Source: Bradysia coprophila
Lineage: Eukaryota; Arthropoda; Insecta; Diptera; Sciaridae
Assembly: GCF_014529535.1 (NCBI RefSeq)
Contig: NC_050738.1
Location: forward strand, 9,147,410 to 9,211,409
Direction of reading: 5' to 3'
Length of the DNA: 64,000 nt
The position numbers and the translations under genes are program-made. The notes beneath the pieces were generated by a model. The model was not told the origin of the DNA. It saw only the letters and a list, made by a program, of their open reading frames with translations, and did no database searches. This document shows positions 58,838 to 64,000 of this stretch, piece after piece. Position 1 is the first letter of the stretch. Each line of letters opens with the position of its first letter.

Positions 58838-59023
58838 GCAAAAGAATTCTTTTGATTAAATTTCTCACTAAGTCCCTCATGTAAATTACGACATAATTGA
58901 AAAGCTCTTCTCCTGTCAGAGTTTCAGAGTTGATCGAGGATGATCAGCCGATAAAATGATATTCTCGAGGATATTCTCTTAGTTCTCTGTCAAATTGAAC
59001 CATATTTCTCAGTTTTTCACTCT

Positions 59024-59696
59024 GGAGAGGAATTACGGCATCAGTTCTTTTTTATCAATTTTACACGGGAGAGTACGGTTCACCATTTTTTGATAGATGT
59101 CGCTGCAACAAACTCGATGTCAACATAAAAATAATAATTTTTTTCTCAACGGATTTCAGTCAAATTAAATGACATAGCTCATGACCTCAGGTCTCTTTAT
59201 CAGCTCTACATCAGCTGGGCGATAAGAGTCTTAAGGACATGATGAAACGATAGCAAACTATTTTTTCAAATCGTTATCGCCAAGCAGGTATATAGCTTTT
59301 TAAAAACTTATTACTGTTCCGGAGTCCTGAGGTCATGTGTTACACGAGCAAAAAGAATCGTAAAACTCACTGACATATTTCTGGCCAAGACATTCTTTAA
59401 ATCGATTTTTCACCATGAAGCCATAATGGCTCATTTTTGGTCAAATGGGAAAAATGTAGACCACAACCAGATCTACGATTTTCTCCATTTGTCAAAAAAT
59501 GAGCCATCATGGCTTCATGGTGAAAAATCGATTTAAAGATTGTCTTGGCCAGAAATATGTCAGTAAGTTTTATGATTCTTTAATTATTTGTCAGTTGACA
59601 CCGAGTTTGTGGCAGCGACACCCTTAAAAAAATAGCGAACCGTACTCTATCATGTAGAATTGAGAAAAGATAACTCATGCCGTAATCACTCTCCTG
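59024..59696. repeat. Nested foldback element, about 673 bp
   Basis: The outer arms (GGAGAG.AATTACGGCATCAGTT...GAGTACGGTTC, GTGTCGCTGC.ACAAACTCG.TGTCAAC) are moderately diverged. An inner hairpin at 59370-59564 (CTGACATATTTCTGGCCAAGAC, ATCGATTTTTCACCATGAAG) is nearly perfect. The difference in divergence suggests a younger foldback inside an older one. Confidence 0.7.
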
Positions 59697-61882
59697 ACTG
59701 AAGTTGAGCTAATCAAATACGTTTATGGAATGTTTTGGTGAAGATTTGCTCAGCCTATCGTGTTATCAATGCAAAAATACTTGCGACCTTTTAAATATAG
59801 TTCAACGACAAATTTTTGCATACATTTTGGCACCATATATATTATCTCAACTTAGCGCATTTTTTCGTGATTGTATCGCATTCGAATTTTAAAGTGTAAC
59901 GGCAATACAGTCACATTATAAATATTCTCGCACTGCTCGATCGCAGTGAAATAATTTATGCTCGTGCTACATTCGATCCGCGAAATACGGCTAGATAAAT
60001 AAACTTGCAAAAAAGCGCTTATATAATAAATCAAATTTAGTGGAACTAACATACCAGGAGAAGCTGAATTATTCGCATATAATCCACCACAGATAGAAAA
60101 AATTTATTTATGTATCTTAATATGTACCCCACTCGGGTCTCGGAGTTATGGAAGTATTCGAGCTGTGAGTTGTTCAGAGTTTATCATCAAGAAAAGATGA
60201 TACAAATGTTTCAGAACGCAATATGTCATATGTTATCGACAGCGACGAAAAAAGTGTGCGATGCGCACTGGCTAGTGAATTGTACTTATGATATAGGTAC
60301 TTACCGCCCGAGAAATGCTGATCCTCACAGCATCGAAACTACAATTGTGTCCATTTTCAGCGTAGCCTTTGCGGTAGCACGCGGAATCGAAAGACTGAAG
60401 CGCACCCAAAGACATCAGGTTCGATTCCCGGGGAAAGATTAGCTGAAAAGAGTTGTTCAACCAGTTGTTATTGTACATTCAGCCCCAAATATTTCACTAA
60501 AGCTTCATTATCAATTTTAATCCAGAGTGGCTGGAAACCGTTTTGTACACTTTCATCAAACCAAATTTCAGCCAAGCACTAATCTTAGTTTAATGCTTAT
60601 CACAGATTGTTTGATAGAGTCATTTCTATGGTTTTCAGTTGCTTTGGAAAAAAGTAAACAAAATATTCCCAAGAAATTCGATGTGGTAAGTTTTCATTTT
60701 TATTATTCACGCTCTCTTGCTCTTGAAACCAGCTATGCTATTTTTCTGGGAATCTTTTTTTCCTGTTTTTTATTCGAATAAATAAAATATATCTGGAAAT
60801 GAGCTTAAATTTACTTTATCTCCATAAATCAGAGCCTTATGTAAATGTATGTATATTTCTAACGGTCGTCTCGTTGTCGGTGTTCGTTTCCGTGATAGCT
60901 TATACACCATAATTTATTGAAATTTTACTTCTTATGCTTCGTATGGTAATATGCCGGGGCCCAAAATATGAATTTATATGTTAAGTTACGATTCAAGTGT
61001 TTAATAGGAACGTTTGATTATTTCACCATCGAAATGGGATTGGAAAATCTGTGGATCGTTGGCAATGTTGTAATCAGACGAGTCGAAATTCGTTTGAAAG
61101 GTAGATTTATTTACCTAGAATATACTAACAAGAATCGTATCAAATGAAAATATCAGGTGAAATTCGCAATTTATTTTCTTAGAGACAGAAACCCTAATAA
61201 TTATTTGAATAAGTTAAGACGCCCTGTCACGTTCGTTTTGATGATGAACTCTTTATTGATTATTATAAAAGCTCTGAATAGTTCTCTCATAGGAAGAAGC
61301 AGTCTATTTTATATCTTATACGAAGGGCTTCACATCGTACAATATTGTCAAAGATTTCTCGCATAATCAAAACGAACCTTGTGTACAGCCGCTCGGTAAT
61401 ATCTATATACTCAAATTTTATTTCGTTCATAAAAGTAAAAGCAACCACCCTTTCAAAACGAAAAATAACAATTTCACAACATAAAAGAAATTGTCTCACC
61501 TCAAAGCCTCAAGTATTTATGCATAATTTAAATGATAGTCTCCTTTTAATACCCGTTCTCTTTTCAGATGCCTGTTTAAATGTTTAAAACCTCATTTTCT
61601 ATTTCAATGTGTTTTTGGGCTCTTTTATGTTTCCCTCCCATAACCATAATATTTGGGACAAACTGAGAATATTAAAATGGAAACTTAGCATTCCATTTTA
61701 ACGCTGCATTGGTGTATTATATGTTTGCAATTTCGTTTTTCGGAAAGTGTAACGAAGAATTTCCCACCGTTATTTAAATGTAATTAAGTAATTAATATAA
61801 TAGGGGCGATGATTGGATATATTGTGCCAAGTGGGATTTATATATTCGTCAATCATTTGCGAAAATAATCAAACAAAAGAGC
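59697..61882. other. Intergenic, possible tRNA-derived remnant
   Basis: No gene is supported. At about 60358-60440 the plus strand has TAGCCTTTGCGGTAGC, then CAGGTTCGATTCCCGG, resembling A and B boxes of a tRNA-derived SINE. The stems pair poorly. Confidence 0.3.
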
Positions 61883-62435
61883 ATCCCGGCAAAAACTCTT
61901 TCAGAGCAAAGTTGGACGCAGTCTACAGTCTATATGTGTGATAACTTCTAAAACAAGTGATATCGCTAGAGGTGACGCTGTCAGCGTCGTTACGCAAAAT
62001 TAAATTTCACAGCCAATTAATTGAAATTAGCTGATCTAGTTTTCCAAACCATTCGCCAATTTTTTTTTTCAGAAAAAATTTTAACCAACAGAATTTTGAC
62101 TGAAAAATTTTCAACAAAAAATTCTGCGTCGCATGTGGCAGATTAAATGTTCTCGTAGGTTTGTCCGTGAGCATCTGCCACTTTGCGACGCAGAATTTTT
62201 TGTTGAAAATTTTTCAGTCAAAATTCTGTTGGTTAAAATTTTTTCTGAAAAAAAAAAATTGGCGAATGGTTTGGAAAACTAGATCAGCTAATTTCAATTA
62301 ATTGGCTGTGAAATTTAATTTTGCGTAACGACGCTGACAGCGTCACCTCTAGCGATATCACTTGTTTTAGAAGTTATCACACATATAGACTGTAGACTGC
62401 GTCCAACTTTGCTCTGAAAGAGTTTTTGCCGGGAT
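61883..62435. repeat. Near-perfect palindrome, 553 bp
   Basis: The arms at 61883-62143 and 62173-62435 are complementary almost base for base (ATCCCGGCAAAAACTC... / ...GAGTTTTTGCCGGGAT, down to GTGGCAGAT / ATCTGCCAC). I noticed only a couple of small differences, such as the A-run length and one base near the loop. The loop is 29 bp. There is no coding frame. Flanking bases show no clear target duplication beyond a possible AT. Confidence 0.9.
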
Positions 62436-63105
62436 ATCAGTCGTTTTAGAAGTTAAGTCGGAAGTTGACGAAAATTAGAGGTGTGTGCCGGTTTTAAAAT
62501 AGTCGGCGGCGGTGCGCCGACTGGTAAGGGATCGGCGGCGGCTAAATTATTTCAGAACGGCACATTGACTTAGTGTCAAACTTCGAAAGAACTCAGCTGA
62601 TAACATTGTGATGCTGAGTTGCATAAAGTTGTTTTAGTAACACGCTAATACGTACCAATGATGAAATGGTCCATAATTGTGAACAAAAATAGTGTTGATA
62701 ATCAAGGCTCCACATTTTTATACACTTTAGGATATGCAAAAATTTCAAAAGTCTTTTTGTTACGCTAATTTTGCACATCTTTGATTTGAAATGTTTCAAG
62801 TATGTGCATGTTGTCAAAATTCGCAATAGTAAAGTCTACCTCTACACAGTAATCTTTGCATAAAATGCGTAATGTGCAGTGCCGCATCTAGTATACTCAT
62901 ACTCAGTGCTCCGGACCATTCTAACCTAGCGCACTTACGATCTATATCCATAGGATACCAATATTAGTTGTAAGACGCCGCTTTTAGATTTTACATTTTT
63001 AGCCAAACGTGGCCAACGTTTTGTCGTTAAGTTTGTATCATTGAGAAGGTGTCATTGATTCCGAATTGTAATGTAAGCTGTGTAGTGACCGCTATGTTGA
63101 CTATT
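62436..63105. other. Non-coding, with a GC-rich patch
   Basis: At 62500-62545 the words CGGCGGCGGTGCGCCGAC and ATCGGCGGCGGC stand out from the AT-rich surroundings. No gene is seen. Confidence 0.4.
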
Positions 63106-63950
63106 CCCTGAAAATTTGACGAAATTCGAAAATTTGACGAATTTTAAAATTTAACGAAAATCGAAAATTTGAAGAAAATCGAAAATTTGACGAAATTAGA
63201 ATATTTGACGAAATTTGACGAAATTCGAAAATTTGACGAAATTTGACGAAGTTCAAAAATTTGACGAAATTTGACGAAATTCGAAAATTTGACGAAATTT
63301 GACGAAAATCGAAAATTTGACGAAATTCGAAAATTTGACGAAATTTGACGAAATTCGAAAATTTGACGAAATTCGAAAATTTGTCGAAATTTGACGAAAT
63401 TCGAAAATTTGTCGAAATTTGACGAAATTCGAAAATTTGACGAAATTCGAAAATTTGACGAAATTCGAAAATTTGACGAAATTCGAAAATTTGTCGAAAT
63501 TTGACGAAATTCGAAAATTTGACGAAATTTGACGAAATTTGACGAAATTCGAAAATTTGACGAAATTTGGCGAAATTCGAAAATTTGACGAAATTTGGCG
63601 AAATTCGAAAATTTGACGAAATTTGGCGAAATTCGAAAATTTGACGAAATTCGAAAATTTGACGAAATTCGAAAATTTGACGAAATTCGAAAATTTGACG
63701 AAATTCGAAAATTTGACGAAATTCGAAAATTTGACGAAATTCGAAAATTTGACGAAATTCGAAAATTTGACGAAATTTGAAAATTTGACGAAATTCGAAA
63801 ATTTGACGAAATTTGAAAATTTGACGAAAATCGAAAATTTGACGAAATTTGAAAATTTGATGAAAATTAAAAAATTTGACGAAATTCGAAAATTTGACGA
63901 AATTTAACGAAAATCGAAAATTTGACGAAATTCGAAAATTTGACGAAGAA
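63106..63950. repeat. Satellite-like tandem repeat (GACGAAATTCGAAAATTT)
   Basis: Roughly 845 bp are built from an 18-bp unit (TTTGACGAAATTCGAAAA) and a shorter 9-10 bp variant (TTTGACGAAA), mixed to give 18- and 27-28-bp spacings. The unit includes the palindrome AATTCGAA-like core. Units at 63640-63770 are most uniform. The 290-residue minus frame (FEFRQI repeats) and the plus frames (KFENLT, RKFDEI) are products of the repeat, not genes. Confidence 0.9.
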
Positions 63951-64000
63951 AGTAATTCTCTATCTGCCACCATTCAAGAAATATCTCCAAAACCCCAATT

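Noticed and set aside
60358-60440. Functional tRNA gene
   Set aside because: B box is good but the acceptor and anticodon stems do not pair; at most a SINE remnant.
63101-63973. 290-residue protein with FEFRQI repeats
   Set aside because: Produced by the tandem satellite; open in several frames and on both strands, with no unique sequence.

Overview
The window looks like a piece of an AT-rich insect nuclear genome. Introns are short (58-77 bp) with GT/AG borders. There is a seven-transmembrane insect odorant receptor and an insect-type SV2-like transporter, and the intergenic DNA is crowded with foldback and MITE-like repeats. A fly of the nematoceran type (for example a fungus gnat) is my best guess, but this is inference only.

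Layout. Positions 1-7517 hold no gene I can support, only AT-rich DNA and small inverted repeats. A four-exon SV2-like major facilitator transporter lies at 7518-9440 (minus), with a MITE filling its first intron. From 9.5 to 20.4 kb there is repeat-rich non-coding DNA: foldbacks at 11.35, 14.1 and 15.9 kb, and a Helitron-like element at 14.7-15.8 kb carrying 151-bp tandem repeats. A four-exon odorant receptor gene lies at 20474-21808 (plus). From 21.8 to 38.0 kb I see no gene, only scattered small repeats and one 689-bp mariner-type MITE.

The centre of interest is 37.6-51.2 kb: four tandem, same-strand, intronless genes for secreted berberine-bridge-enzyme-like (BBE-like) FAD oxidases of 515-516 residues. 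All four are intact and keep the His and Cys residues that tether FAD at two points, the Gly-rich FAD loop and the C-terminal BBE motif. The copies share promoter-proximal sequence and have a poly(A) signal overlapping the stop codon. They form a mosaic: copy 3 resembles copy 4 at its 5' end and copy 2 at its 3' end. Each spacer carries its own insertion: a foldback with a tRNA-like core plus a dead R2-type retrotransposon end between copies 2 and 3, and a Helitron-like element between copies 3 and 4. Intronless structure, secretion and a chemistry best known in plants, fungi and bacteria make this cluster a candidate for horizontal transfer followed by local amplification.

From 51.2 to 64 kb there is no convincing gene, but some striking structure: foldbacks at 51.9, 52.6, 55.8, 58.5 and 59.0 kb, a 553-bp almost perfect palindrome at 61883-62435, and a tandem satellite at 63.1-63.95 kb.

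The genes are not an operon and no shared pathway is visible. The receptor (odour detection), the transporter (small-molecule transport) and the secreted oxidases (possibly processing of plant or fungal chemicals, or making defensive ones) are linked only by position.
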